DNA of 64,000 bases from Saccharopolyspora aridisoli. Lineage in GTDB: Bacteria; Actinomycetota; Actinomycetes; Mycobacteriales; Pseudonocardiaceae. Shown here piece after piece: positions 18,929 to 27,989 of this stretch. The first letter of the stretch is position 1. Every line of letters begins with the position of its first letter. The notes under the pieces were generated by a model, which searched no databases, was not told the DNA's origin, and saw only the letters and a program-made list of their open reading frames with translations. The DNA is taken from the NCBI RefSeq assembly GCF_004348445.1, contig NZ_SMKV01000007.1, forward strand, positions 62,001-126,000, given 5' to 3'. A program made the position numbers and the translations under genes.

Positions 18929-19834
18929 ATGACTCGTTGCACACCGCAGCGCCTGGCGGACGCCGAGCGCTTCATCTGGCTCACGGCTCGCGTGCTGGAA
19001 CAACGCCGCTTCGAACACCTCCACGCCGAGGGCTCGGCAGCGGCGGTCCACACCGCGCTGGAGGCCTACCGCTGCTCCGACGGCGGGTACGGCTACGGCC
19101 TGGAACCGGACGCGCGCGGCCCCATCAGCCAGCCGCTGCAGACCTGGACGGCGCTGACGATCCTGGACGAGATCGCCCGCTGCGCCGAGGCCGCTCCGGC
19201 CATCTGCGCCCACCTCGCCGCCATCACCCGCCCGGACGGCGGGGTGCCCGGCGGCGACGTGCGGCTCGGCGACTACCCGCACGCCCCGTGGATCCCGGTG
19301 GCCGAGGAACCCGAGGGGGCGCTGCTGACGACCGCGCTGCTGGCGGGTGTGCTGCACAAGAACTCCGTCGAGCACCCGTGGCTGTCGGGCGCGACGGAGT
19401 TCTGCTGGAAGCGCGTCGACGCGCTCACCGAGACCCACCCCTACGAGGCGATCGCCGCGGTCGCGTTCCTCGACCACGTGCCCGACCGCGAGCGGGCCGA
19501 GCGAGCGGCCGAGCGCATCGGCGGGTTGATCCGCGAGGCCGGTCACGTGCTGCTCGATCCCGAACGCCCGGAGCTGGCGCGGGTGGCTCCCGGCTACGCC
19601 TCCGGTGAGGTCCCGGTGGTCTGCGACTACGCGACGAGCCCGGCGAGCCTGGCTCGGCGGTGGTTCAGCGATGCCGAGATCGAGCGGGGGCTGGATCACC
19701 TGGCCTCGCAGCAGCGCGAGGACGGCGGCTGGCCGATCCACTGGCTGGAGTGGTCGCCGAGCACCGCGCTGGAAGGCAGACCCCGGGTCACGCTCGACGC
19801 GCTGCGCGTCCTGAGCGCCTACGACGCGGCCTGA
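18929..19834 (+). CDS. Conserved hypothetical protein with prenyltransferase/squalene-oxidase-like repeats
   Basis: 301 residues, no signal peptide or membrane segment. Two glycine-aromatic repeats (SDGGYGYGLEPD near residue 50 and REDGGWPIHWLEW near 265) and the helix-rich spacing resemble the alpha/alpha toroid of terpene cyclases and prenyltransferase beta subunits. The DxDD or QW catalytic sets of true cyclases were not found, so enzymatic activity should not be assumed. It is probably leaderless and converges with the AraC gene, overlapping its 3' end by 16 bp. Confidence 0.6.
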   Translation: MTRCTPQRLADAERFIWLTARVLEQRRFEHLHAEGSAAAVHTALEAYRCSDGGYGYGLEPDARGPISQPLQTWTALTILDEIARCAEAAPAICAHLAAITRPDGGVPGGDVRLGDYPHAPWIPVAEEPEGALLTTALLAGVLHKNSVEHPWLSGATEFCWKRVDALTETHPYEAIAAVAFLDHVPDRERAERAAERIGGLIREAGHVLLDPERPELARVAPGYASGEVPVVCDYATSPASLARRWFSDAEIERGLDHLASQQREDGGWPIHWLEWSPSTALEGRPRVTLDALRVLSAYDAA

Positions 19835-20538
19835 TCCCGCGCGAAGTACCGCTTCGGAGTCAGACCGGAAAGCCGGCGGAACTCCCTGCTCAGGTGGGCT
19901 TGGTCGGCGTAGCCGCAGCGGTGGGAGAGGTCGGCGAGCTGGTGCTCGCCGCCGCTGCGCACGGCCCGTTGGAACCGCAGCACGCTCACCAGCGTCTGCG
20001 GCCCGTACCCGACGGCGTCGCCGATCCGGCGTCGCAGCTGCCGCTCGGACACCCCGATCCGCCCGGCCAGCGCGCGCACCGACGGCGGTCGTCGATCGTC
20101 CAGGGCGGCGACCGCGACCGCCACGGCGGGGTCGGGCTCCCACTCGGCCAGTCGCTCCCGCGCGAAGCGCTCCAGCAGCGCAGGAGCCAGCTCGGGATGC
20201 TCGTCGACGGCGTCGGCGAGGTCGCGTCCTCGGGAACCCCAGATCTCCGTGGCGTCGACCCGCAGGTCCTGCAGCTCAGCTGCGGGGACGCCGAGCAGCA
20301 GCCGGGCCATCCCCGGTCGGGCCCGGATGCCGAAGATCGGTGCGCCGGCGTCCAGGCCGGAGACCCACGCGCCGGTGTCGGGACCGGCGGCCTCGACCCG
20401 TCCCGCTCGCCAGATCAGGTCGACGCAGCCGTCGGGCACGACCAGCTGAGAGCCTTCGACCGGAGCGGTGCCGTGCCCCCACAGGCAGGACACGAACCCC
20501 CGCAGCTCCGCCGGAGGCGATGACTCCCAGTACCGCAC
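19819..20538 (-). CDS. AraC-family transcriptional regulator
   Basis: About 239 residues. The N-terminal part has the small AraC-type sensor pattern RYWESSPPAELRGFVSCLWG; the C-terminal ~100 residues hold two helix-turn-helix units, RALAGRIGVSERQLRRR and LADLSHRCGYADQAHLSREF, ending in RLSGLTPKRYF. GTG 20538 was preferred over an ATG at 20664 because homologues start near RYWES and a CATACT -10 box lies 7 bases before it. Target genes unknown; it is convergent with the toroid-like protein. Confidence 0.8.
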   Translation of the reverse strand: MRYWESSPPAELRGFVSCLWGHGTAPVEGSQLVVPDGCVDLIWRAGRVEAAGPDTGAWVSGLDAGAPIFGIRARPGMARLLLGVPAAELQDLRVDATEIWGSRGRDLADAVDEHPELAPALLERFARERLAEWEPDPAVAVAVAALDDRRPPSVRALAGRIGVSERQLRRRIGDAVGYGPQTLVSVLRFQRAVRSGGEHQLADLSHRCGYADQAHLSREFRRLSGLTPKRYFARDQAAS

Positions 20539-20545
20539 ACCCAGC

Positions 20546-20551
20546 AGTATG
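20546..20551 (-). promoter_or_regulatory. -10 box of leaderless AraC gene promoter
   Basis: CATACT on the minus strand, 7 bases before the GTG at 20538. It supports the short form of the regulator. Confidence 0.4.
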
Positions 20552-20706
20552 CGACGCCACCCGGACAGGACCACCCGCCACCGCACGTCCTGCGGGGCGA
20601 GGGGAGCGTCACGTCGCCAGCGGACGGTTCGGCCCGAACCGTCCGTGATCAACACCGGTTCCACCCGGTCAGTCCGGACCAGAGACCGCCGAGGCCCGGA
20701 AACGCG

Positions 20707-20738
20707 CGAAGCCCCGGTCCCTCGGGACCGGGGCTTCG
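20707..20738 (-). terminator. Strong hairpin terminator after the arabinosyltransferase
   Basis: 15-bp perfect stem (20707-20721 with 20724-20738), 11 bases past the minus-strand stop at 20749. It may act in both directions, since the AraC gene reads away on the other side. Confidence 0.75.
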
Positions 20739-20748
20739 CCTGGGTGGA

Positions 20749-23700
20749 TCAGTTCTCGTCCGTGTCGAAGGCCGGGATGTCGGTCCTGTCGTCGGAGCTG
20801 GGCATGTCGCCCGGCAGGTTCAGGCCCTGCGCGGGTGGCCCCGGAGACCACAGGCCGGAGTGCGTCTCGGTGTGCATCTCCAACGCCGCCGAGGCGGGCA
20901 ACGCGTCCGGTGTGTAGGGGTGCACCTGGTACAGCGAGCCCCAGTCCTTCTGCGGGTCGTTGGTGAGGTAGGTCGGCAGGTTGCGCACGCTCGACGCCAC
21001 CGTCATCCAGCCGAACGGCCCGCCCGCGTCCGGCGAGGACCAGCCCTCACCGGTGCCACGGACCTGCTCGCCGCCGCTGACCCGGAACTTCGGCATCTCC
21101 GCGATGCCGTTGTACAGCCCCGAGATTTCCAGGCACGGGTGAACGAGCCCGGCCGGCCACTCCACGAACGTCGGGTCGTCGCCGACGAACTGCGTGAGCT
21201 GGGTCAGCTTCGGCACGCGCGGTGCCGACACCGCCAGCCAGCCGCTCTGACCCAGGGACTGGTCGACCAGCACCATCCGCAGCTTGGTCGCGCCCTCGGC
21301 CTCGCCGCCGAGCATGTAGCGGTGCTCGCGCCATCCGGGCGGCGGTCCCTGCTCGACCGGGTACCGGTTGGTCAGCTGGAAGCCCTGCGGGGTGTCCTTG
21401 CCCAGTTCGAAGTAGACCTGGTTCGCACCCGTCTCCGAACCCGCGATGCTGATCGCCACCGGCAGCTTGCCGGACCGGGCCTCCTCCGGGATGTCGAGCC
21501 ACGGCGTGCGCAGCTCACCGGTGCCCTGGCCCTCTTCGTCGTAGCTGCCCCAGACCGGGGCCTCGGGCCCGCCGAACTGGTTCGGTGGGCGCCAGCTCGG
21601 CGCGTCCGGTGAGGACTCGTCTGTCGGCGGCACGCCTGGGTCGTTGAAACCGACTTGCTTGGGCTGCAGGTACTGCTGGGCGTCCTCCTGGTTGGCCAAT
21701 CGCTGCGGCGGCATCTTTAGATCGGGCTGCTTGGCCGGGGCCGGGACCGTCGGCTGCTGCGGGGACGCCTTCAGCACGCCCTCGCGCGGGTTGGTCTCCA
21801 CCCCGACCGAGTCGGACAGGCCGCAGCTCTGCTGGGTGAGCTGCTTGATGTTGTCGGTGGCCAGCGTGTAGCTCGGCCCCTGCTCGACGATGCCCTTCCC
21901 GAACGCGGCGAGCTCACCGAGCACCATCAGCGCGCACAGCACCGACAGCGGCGCGGTGCCCCAGCGCAACGCGAGGTTGCGCTTCTCCTTGCTCTCCCAG
22001 CTCTCGTCGACGACCTCCGGGTTGTTCTCGTCGATCCGCAGGTGCTCGACCACGGCGATGATGCCGGTGATCGCCGCGAGCACCAGGATCATCGTGCTCG
22101 CCCTGTAGCCCTTGACCGACGGAGGCTTGTCGAACCACGGGACGCCCCAGCCGGAGACGTACCACCAGGCGTTCGGCCCGGTGGCGGCGAAGGCCAGGAT
22201 CACCAGCAGGCCGGTCACGAACGCCATCCGGTTGCGCCGCGAGCGCAGCACGGTGGTGCTGGTGGCCAGCGCGGTGAGCGCCGCGAGGGCGCCACCGACC
22301 GCGGCGAAGATGCCGAAGTGGTGGGTGTGCTTGGTAGGCGTGAGCGCCAGCACCGCGAAGGACATCGCGGCCACCGCCAGCAGTCGGCGGCTCGGGCCCA
22401 ACGCCGCACCACGGATTCGGCCCCGCCGCAGCAGCACCACGCCGCAGGTCGCCACGCACAGGATGACCAGCAGCACCGGCAAGCGGCGGCTGAGCGAACC
22501 GTCCGCGCTCTCGCTGAACAGCAGCAGGTAGCGGCTGAGCTCCTCGTACCAGCGGCCGTTGGGGCCGAAGGTCGTCTTGAGCTCCATCGAGTCCATCACC
22601 GACCGCCACGTCTGGTCGTAGAACACCAGCGTGAGGATCACGAACCCGGACGCCATGAGCGGCGCCAGCACCGGAAGCCAGCCGAACTCCTGGGCCCGCT
22701 TGCGCACCATCCGGTGCAGCGGCTTGAACCCAGCGATGTAGGGGAGCACGGCGATCAGACCGTGCGGGTTGACGCCCACCGACAGCGCGGCGGCGACCAG
22801 GCCCAGCGCGGCGGGCGTCAGCCGCTCGGTGCTCACCGCGCGCTCGACGGCGCACAGCGCGAGCAGCGAGAACAGCACCACGACCGGCTCGGCGCGCAGA
22901 CCGTTGTTGTAGGGCAGCCAGAAGGCGAGGAAGACCGCGGCCGCGGCCCAGCCCGCGGCGTTGCTGCGCCGCACCTGCTGACCCAGCCGGGGGAGCACCT
23001 CGCGGGAGATCAGCAGCCAGCTGATGATGCCCATCAGCAGCGCGGGCAACCTGACCCACGGGGTCGCGGTCGACACCCTCACCCACAACGAGTAGACCTC
23101 GTAGAACCAGCCGAACGGCGATTCCGGGTTGGCGAACCAGCGGTAGTAGTTGCTGACGTAGCCGGCGCTCTGCTCCGAGCGCACCATGCTCAGCACGTAG
23201 CCGTCATCGGATGTCATCGCCCCGATCAGCCACCAGATCCCCAGCGCGACGAACACCGAGATGTCGCGCAGCGTCGGCTTCCACCAGCGCTTCGGCGCCA
23301 GACGTGGAGCGCGCCGACCGGCGAGGGCGTCCAGGCGTCGCAGGCACAGCACCGAGCCGATGAACGAGGCCAGGGTCAGCACGATGACGATCGTCTTCAG
23401 CGGTGTCGCCCACGAGCTGAACCGGTTGTCCACCCTGGCCTGGAAGTCCAGCCCGCGCACGTCGTCGCGGGTGTTGTCCAAAGTGGAGTAGATGCCGGTC
23501 AGCTGGGGACGCTGGTCGCCGGTCTGGTTGACCCAGCGCTCCTTGCCGATGGTGGCGGTGGTGCCCCCGGCGTCGGCGTGCACCTTCAGGGTGCAGTCAC
23601 CGGCGGGCAGCGGGGTGGTGCCGATCTGCTGACCCTTGGAGTAGAGCAGCGCCTGCCCGTTGTCGACCTGCAGGACGAGACCGGTGAGCTTACCGGAATC

Positions 23701-23988
23701 CGAATCGGGCGAGTTGGTGCTCAGCAACAACCCCGGGCCTTCGGTTCTCGCGTCCAGGCTCCGCGCCGAGGCGCACGGGACCTTCGCGTCCAGCCACACC
23801 GGTGCGTAGGTCACCAGTGGGGCGGAAACCGACTTGGTCCCCTCCGCTGTCGGCCACCGCAACGTCCCCACCTTGTGGTTGACGGGGAGGAACGGGACAA
23901 GTAGCGCCAGGACGGTGCCCACCAGCCCGAGAAGCGTGGCGAGCAATCGCAATTTCTTCGCCGACTCTTGCTGCACGGTGGAGACCAT
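20749..23988 (-). CDS. Arabinosyltransferase, Emb family (EmbA/B/C-like)
   Basis: 1079-residue GT-C membrane enzyme that adds arabinofuranose from decaprenyl-phosphoryl-arabinose to cell-wall arabinan. One N-terminal helix (LLATLLGLVGTVLALLVPFLP) is followed by an extracytoplasmic beta domain, then about a dozen helices from residue ~200. The catalytic loop SDDGYVLSMVRSEQ (~258) carries the DD motif of Emb proteins. The last ~370 residues are the periplasmic carbohydrate-binding domain. ATG 23988 gives a normal cytoplasmic head. A single emb gene stands here, downstream of two glycosyltransferase-type genes. It cannot be assigned to A, B or C from sequence alone. Confidence 0.9.
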   Translation of the reverse strand: MVSTVQQESAKKLRLLATLLGLVGTVLALLVPFLPVNHKVGTLRWPTAEGTKSVSAPLVTYAPVWLDAKVPCASARSLDARTEGPGLLLSTNSPDSDSGKLTGLVLQVDNGQALLYSKGQQIGTTPLPAGDCTLKVHADAGGTTATIGKERWVNQTGDQRPQLTGIYSTLDNTRDDVRGLDFQARVDNRFSSWATPLKTIVIVLTLASFIGSVLCLRRLDALAGRRAPRLAPKRWWKPTLRDISVFVALGIWWLIGAMTSDDGYVLSMVRSEQSAGYVSNYYRWFANPESPFGWFYEVYSLWVRVSTATPWVRLPALLMGIISWLLISREVLPRLGQQVRRSNAAGWAAAAVFLAFWLPYNNGLRAEPVVVLFSLLALCAVERAVSTERLTPAALGLVAAALSVGVNPHGLIAVLPYIAGFKPLHRMVRKRAQEFGWLPVLAPLMASGFVILTLVFYDQTWRSVMDSMELKTTFGPNGRWYEELSRYLLLFSESADGSLSRRLPVLLVILCVATCGVVLLRRGRIRGAALGPSRRLLAVAAMSFAVLALTPTKHTHHFGIFAAVGGALAALTALATSTTVLRSRRNRMAFVTGLLVILAFAATGPNAWWYVSGWGVPWFDKPPSVKGYRASTMILVLAAITGIIAVVEHLRIDENNPEVVDESWESKEKRNLALRWGTAPLSVLCALMVLGELAAFGKGIVEQGPSYTLATDNIKQLTQQSCGLSDSVGVETNPREGVLKASPQQPTVPAPAKQPDLKMPPQRLANQEDAQQYLQPKQVGFNDPGVPPTDESSPDAPSWRPPNQFGGPEAPVWGSYDEEGQGTGELRTPWLDIPEEARSGKLPVAISIAGSETGANQVYFELGKDTPQGFQLTNRYPVEQGPPPGWREHRYMLGGEAEGATKLRMVLVDQSLGQSGWLAVSAPRVPKLTQLTQFVGDDPTFVEWPAGLVHPCLEISGLYNGIAEMPKFRVSGGEQVRGTGEGWSSPDAGGPFGWMTVASSVRNLPTYLTNDPQKDWGSLYQVHPYTPDALPASAALEMHTETHSGLWSPGPPAQGLNLPGDMPSSDDRTDIPAFDTDEN

Positions 23989-24108
23989 ACGGGCGATGAC
24001 AGGGTGTGTTCTGCCGCCCCCTGGCCTATTTCGCATTTGCGTCAGGTAATGCGCAATCGCTTTGTCAGGAGCTCGTTACCGCGCTGTGCTCAGAGATGAA
24101 ATGTTCGG

Positions 24109-25080
24109 TCACGAAGCGTGTTGTTCGGAATTCGCGGTTCGCGTGGTCTGGTCCGCGACCAGCACCGTCACGTCGTGCTCGCGTTCGGTTCGGTGCAGCA
24201 CAAGTTCGGCCAGGAGCCCCAGCGAGATCATCTGAACTCCGAAGATCTCCAGCAGGATCCCGAGTGTCAGAAGTGGACGAGTTCCAATCGGTTCTTCGGT
24301 GAACAACCACACCCCGGTCAAGTGCAGCAGCACCAGAGTTCCCAGAGTTCCCGCCAGCATCCCGAGCCCGCCGAACAGGTGCGCCGGACGGCGTCCGTAG
24401 CGGGTCAGCGCCATCACCGTGAGCAGGTCCAGCGCGCCGCGCGCGTAGCGCTCCAACCCGTACTTGGACACCCCGTGCTGGCGCGCCCGGTGGTTGACCG
24501 TTCGCTCCACGACCCGGTAGCCGAGCTGGTGCGCCAGCGCCGGTATGTAGCGGTGCAGCTCCCCGTACAGCGGAACTCGCCGGTACACCTCGGTGCGCGC
24601 CGCCTTCAGCCCGCAGTTGTGGTCCGACAGCCGCAGCCCGGTGATCAGGCCGGTGAACCAGTTGAACACCTTGGACGGCAGCCGCTTGCGCAGCGGGTCC
24701 TTGCGCTGCGCCTTGTGGCCGCTGACCAGGTCCGCCCCGGAGTCCAAATCGGCCAGCAGCCGGGGGATCTCGGAGGGATCGTCCTGCAGGTCGGCGTCGA
24801 GGGTGACCATGAGCTCACCGCGCAGCTCGGAGACCCCGGCGGCCAGCGCAGCGGCCTTGCCGAAGTTGCGGCGCAGCCGGATGCCCCGGATGCGGGGGTT
24901 CAGCGCGGCGTGCTCGGCGATGACCTGCCAGCTGTCGTCGGTGCTGCCGTCGTCGACGACCACCAGCTCCCACTCGCGGTGCTGGCGTGCCATGGCCTCG
25001 CTGATCTCGGCGAAGAGCTCCGGCAGGCTGTCGCGCTCGTCCTTGGCGGGAGCCAGCAGCGAGACTACCGGGACGTTCAT
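24109..25080 (-). CDS. GT2 family glycosyltransferase (polyprenyl-phosphate glycosyltransferase type)
   Basis: 323 residues. The GT-A domain has VVSLLAPAKDERDSL, VVVDDGSTDDSW, and the metal-binding DADLQDDPSEIP. Two hydrophobic helices follow at about residues 230-300 (GLGMLAGTLGTLVLLHL and LLTLGILLEIFGVQMISLGLL), as in GtrB/DPM-like enzymes that make polyprenyl-phosphate sugars at the inner membrane face. ATG 25080 overlaps the upstream membrane protein by 4 bp. The lipid-linked donor it makes could serve the coupled GT-C-like protein or the envelope arabinan pathway. Confidence 0.85.
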   Translation of the reverse strand: MNVPVVSLLAPAKDERDSLPELFAEISEAMARQHREWELVVVDDGSTDDSWQVIAEHAALNPRIRGIRLRRNFGKAAALAAGVSELRGELMVTLDADLQDDPSEIPRLLADLDSGADLVSGHKAQRKDPLRKRLPSKVFNWFTGLITGLRLSDHNCGLKAARTEVYRRVPLYGELHRYIPALAHQLGYRVVERTVNHRARQHGVSKYGLERYARGALDLLTVMALTRYGRRPAHLFGGLGMLAGTLGTLVLLHLTGVWLFTEEPIGTRPLLTLGILLEIFGVQMISLGLLAELVLHRTEREHDVTVLVADQTTRTANSEQHAS

Positions 25081-26777
25081 CGCGCCACCTGCGGTTCCTC
25101 GGTGAGCGGCCGGATCCACCAGCCGTCGGGGAACTGGAACGCCACGCGCAGCGAACCCGGCTGGGCGGGGGCGACCGCCTGGAATCCGAGCCCGCTCTCG
25201 ATGCCGGGTGTCGCGGCCTCGGCGTCCGAGCGCGGGATGTCGACCACGCCGCCGCCGACGACCGTCCCGGTCTGGTCGAGCACGGCCACGCAGCGCGCGC
25301 GTTCGATGCCGGAGATCGCCCAGCCCTCGAGCATCCGCGCGCCGCCCTGGACCTGGTCGGTCTCGGCGTTGAGCACGACGTCGCGGCCGTCCGGTCGCGG
25401 TTCGCGCAGCGAGTCGACGCTGGGCGTGCGCCAGGTCGCGGTGCTGACCCGGTCGCCCACGTTGAGCCCGTCCGGGCATCCGAGCGAGAACTCGGGCGAG
25501 AAGGGGTAGTGCCCGAGCGCCTGGAGGCGGGGCAGCAGCTGACCGGGCGAGGGGAACCGGTCGGTGAAGGCGTCGGGGTGCCCGATCCGCGCGGCGACCG
25601 CCAGCAGCTGCTGGTTGGGCGCGTCGGCCCGCACGCCTTGCGCCATCGGAGCCCCGAGCGCAACCGTTGCCAGCACCGCGACGCCCACCGCGACCGCGCG
25701 GAACTGCGCCCAGCGCGCCCAGGCGACCACGATGACCAGCACCGCGATCCACAGCGCTGCGGTCATGCTGTTGTAGCGGCTCTGCAGCCCGGCCGACTCG
25801 CCGAACGCGGCGCGCGAGCCGGAGATCATCACCGCGCAGCCCAGCGCGTGCACCGCCAGCCCCCACCACGGAGCGGCGACCCGTCGCTCGGCGGTGGTCT
25901 GGTTCGCGTGGAGCACCAGCACGCCGAGTCCGGCCACGCCCGCCAGCAGCGCGACTGCGGGTTCGGTGCCGGTCCACACCATGCCGAGCATGCTCAACCC
26001 GGCCAGCATCGCCTGCGCCGGATCATCGGTCGGCGAGCTCCCGCCGCCGCCCTGCGGGCCGCGCAGCAACAGCCAGGACGCGACCACCACGAGCCCGACC
26101 ACCAGCGGGGTCGCGACCCACGTCCGCCGGTCGCCGCGCAGCCACGCCACCAGCGCCAGCGCCGGCCACACCGCGAAGGAGGTGCCGTAGCTGATCGAGG
26201 CGAGCAGGCCCAGCACGACGGCGATCACGCGGTGCTCCCGGTGCATCGCCAGCAGCGCGCCCAGGACGAGCAGCATCGCCAGGATCCAGGAGGCGCCGCT
26301 CATCGAGCGCACGTAGTTGTGGATGCCGTGCGGGTTGAACACCAGCGTCGAGGTCGCCGCGAGGAGGCCCGCCCGCTGCCAGGGGTCGAGGTGCTTGGGC
26401 AGCATCGCCAGCACGAGCAGGACGCAGCCCACGCCCATCGCCAGCACGGCCAGGCCCAGCGGCTGGTTGAGCCCGTGCCCGAAGCGGGCGCTGAGCCAGA
26501 ACAGCAGGCTCGGCAGCACGAACGGGTGCTCGTTGCGGAATCCCAGCAGCGCTTCGGGGCGCAGCGAGCCGTCGACGTCGGTGATGTCGAGCAGGACCCA
26601 CCAGTAGTCGTAGAAGTGCATCTGCGGGTAGCGCAGGATCTCGCGCAGCATCATCAGCGGCGGCACGACGGCCGACAGCCCCAGCAGCAGCGGACCGAAG
26701 CGGAGCACCGGACCGAGGGCGGCTGGTGTCGTCGGTGCGGCGGCCTGGCGGCAGGTCTCCGAAGCGGTGTCAGTCAC
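25077..26777 (-). CDS. Polytopic membrane protein, probable GT-C glycosyltransferase
   Basis: About 566 residues with roughly ten hydrophobic helices and a soluble C-terminal domain of ~170 residues. Start GTG 26777. Acidic residues in the first outside loop (FYDYWWVLLDITDVDGS) are in the position of the catalytic acid of GT-C enzymes, and the gene overlaps a GT2 gene by 4 bp in the two-part arrangement usual for polyprenyl-phosphate-sugar systems. The family itself was not recognised, so the glycosyltransferase call is an inference from topology and neighbours. Confidence 0.6.
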   Translation of the reverse strand: MTDTASETCRQAAAPTTPAALGPVLRFGPLLLGLSAVVPPLMMLREILRYPQMHFYDYWWVLLDITDVDGSLRPEALLGFRNEHPFVLPSLLFWLSARFGHGLNQPLGLAVLAMGVGCVLLVLAMLPKHLDPWQRAGLLAATSTLVFNPHGIHNYVRSMSGASWILAMLLVLGALLAMHREHRVIAVVLGLLASISYGTSFAVWPALALVAWLRGDRRTWVATPLVVGLVVVASWLLLRGPQGGGGSSPTDDPAQAMLAGLSMLGMVWTGTEPAVALLAGVAGLGVLVLHANQTTAERRVAAPWWGLAVHALGCAVMISGSRAAFGESAGLQSRYNSMTAALWIAVLVIVVAWARWAQFRAVAVGVAVLATVALGAPMAQGVRADAPNQQLLAVAARIGHPDAFTDRFPSPGQLLPRLQALGHYPFSPEFSLGCPDGLNVGDRVSTATWRTPSVDSLREPRPDGRDVVLNAETDQVQGGARMLEGWAISGIERARCVAVLDQTGTVVGGGVVDIPRSDAEAATPGIESGLGFQAVAPAQPGSLRVAFQFPDGWWIRPLTEEPQVAR

Positions 26778-27214
26778 TCTGCGTTTCCCCAGATCATCAC
26801 GAGCGGCCACTGACGGTAGCAAGGGCAGGTCACGATGGTTGCGGAACGGGAAGATCTGGCCGGTTTGCGCCACGGCGGCGGGGCGGTTCGCCGGTGCGCG
26901 GTGAGTTCGCTTATGCTGTTCCGGCTCGCCCGTCAGCGCGAGATCCGCGGATCCGCACTGGTGGTACCGCCCCGGTCGATCGGGGACGGAAACCTGGTCT
27001 GTATGATGGGTGAGAACTTCTCGCCGCCGGACGGGCGGAGAGATTAAACGCCTGTTTCGAGTGCGGTCGCTCGCGCGGTCCTCGCTGCCGAGGCAGGAAC
27101 CCACCGAGACGCTGCACCAGCGGCGTGGTAGGAAGCCCCGATCCTCGTGATCGTGGCGGACGTCCGCCGCAACTGGTGAATTAGCGAAACCGAGCAGCAG
27201 GAGACTTCCGACTC
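26778..27214. other. Divergent 437-bp regulatory region (GT-C gene / rplU)
   Basis: No gene seen. On the plus side it holds a TATGAT -10-like box at 27002-27007 followed by about 200 nt of probable rplU leader, and a second weaker TATGCT at 26912-26917. The leader contains short GC-rich stems such as GGCGGACGTCCGCC but matches no riboswitch or r-protein leader I can name. The minus side holds the promoter of the envelope glycosylation run. Confidence 0.45.
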
Positions 27215-27523
27215 ATGTACGCGATCGTCAAGACCGGCGGCAAGCAGTACAAGGTGGCTGTCGGGGACGTCGTCGAGGTCGAGAAGCTCGATGGCGAGCT
27301 GGGCTCCGAGGTCGCGCTCCCGGCGGTTCTGGTCGTCGATGGCTCCGATGTCACGACCGACGTCGACGCGCTGACCAAGGTGTCGGTGACCGGCGAGCTG
27401 GTCGAGCAGACCAAGGGCCCCAAGATCCGCATCCACAAGTTCAAGAACAAGACCGGCTACCACAAGCGCCAGGGTCACCGTCAGAAGCTGACCCGGGTGA
27501 AGGTCACCGGCATCAACAAGTGA
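27215..27523 (+). CDS. rplU: 50S ribosomal protein L21
   Basis: 102 residues. It starts [22 protein letters not shown] and ends with [16 protein letters not shown], both diagnostic of L21, which binds 23S rRNA with L20. AGGAGA precedes the ATG. It forms an operon with rpmA (14-bp gap). Confidence 0.98.
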   Translation: MYAIVKTGGKQYKVAVGDVVEVEKLDGELGSEVALPAVLVVDGSDVTTDVDALTKVSVTGELVEQTKGPKIRIHKFKNKTGYHKRQGHRQKLTRVKVTGINK

Positions 27524-27537
27524 GGACCTGAGTAGTC

Positions 27538-27795
27538 ATGGCACACAAGAAGGGCGCATCCAGCTCTCGGAACGGCCGCGACTCGAACCCCAAGTACCTC
27601 GGGGTGAAGCGCTACGGCGGCCAGGTCGTCAAGGCCGGTGAGATCCTGATCCGTCAGCGTGGGACCAAGTTCCACCCGGGTCTGAACGTGGGTCGGGGCA
27701 ACGACGACACCCTGTTCGCGCTGTCCGCCGGTACCGTCGAGTTCGGACGTTACCGCGGCCGCAAGGCCGTCAGCGTGCAGCCCGTCGAGGCTTGA
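27538..27795 (+). CDS. rpmA: 50S ribosomal protein L27
   Basis: 85 residues. It starts [19 protein letters not shown] with the mature-type N-terminus that reaches the peptidyl transferase centre; unlike Firmicutes there is no cleavable leader. [20 protein letters not shown] is the family core. Followed by a hairpin terminator, so obg-proB has its own promoter or depends on read-through. Confidence 0.98.
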   Translation: MAHKKGASSSRNGRDSNPKYLGVKRYGGQVVKAGEILIRQRGTKFHPGLNVGRGNDDTLFALSAGTVEFGRYRGRKAVSVQPVEA

Positions 27796-27827
27796 TCCGG
27801 CTCTCGACGCAGGCCAGCAACTTCCCG

Positions 27828-27865
27828 GCGAGGGGCGGAACCGGCATGACCGGGCCGCCCCTCGC
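27828..27865 (+). terminator. Terminator after rpmA
   Basis: 11-bp stem (27828-27838 with 27855-27865) enclosing a small CCGG/CCGG inner stem and followed by the U-rich stretch CTTTGTGTTGT. Confidence 0.75.
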
Positions 27866-27989
27866 TTTGTGTTGTCCGGGGTGACCTGCATCGCGGCTGG
27901 GAAGCGCGCCGGTCGCGCCGCTGTTGCAATCGAGACCAAGAGCTCCACCCGCCGGGCAGCCGCTCGGCTTGATCTTCCTGGAGGCATTC

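Noticed and set aside
21914-23904. Long frames on both strands inside the arabinosyltransferase
   Set aside because: Low-complexity shadow translations; the 1079-residue Emb frame explains the DNA.
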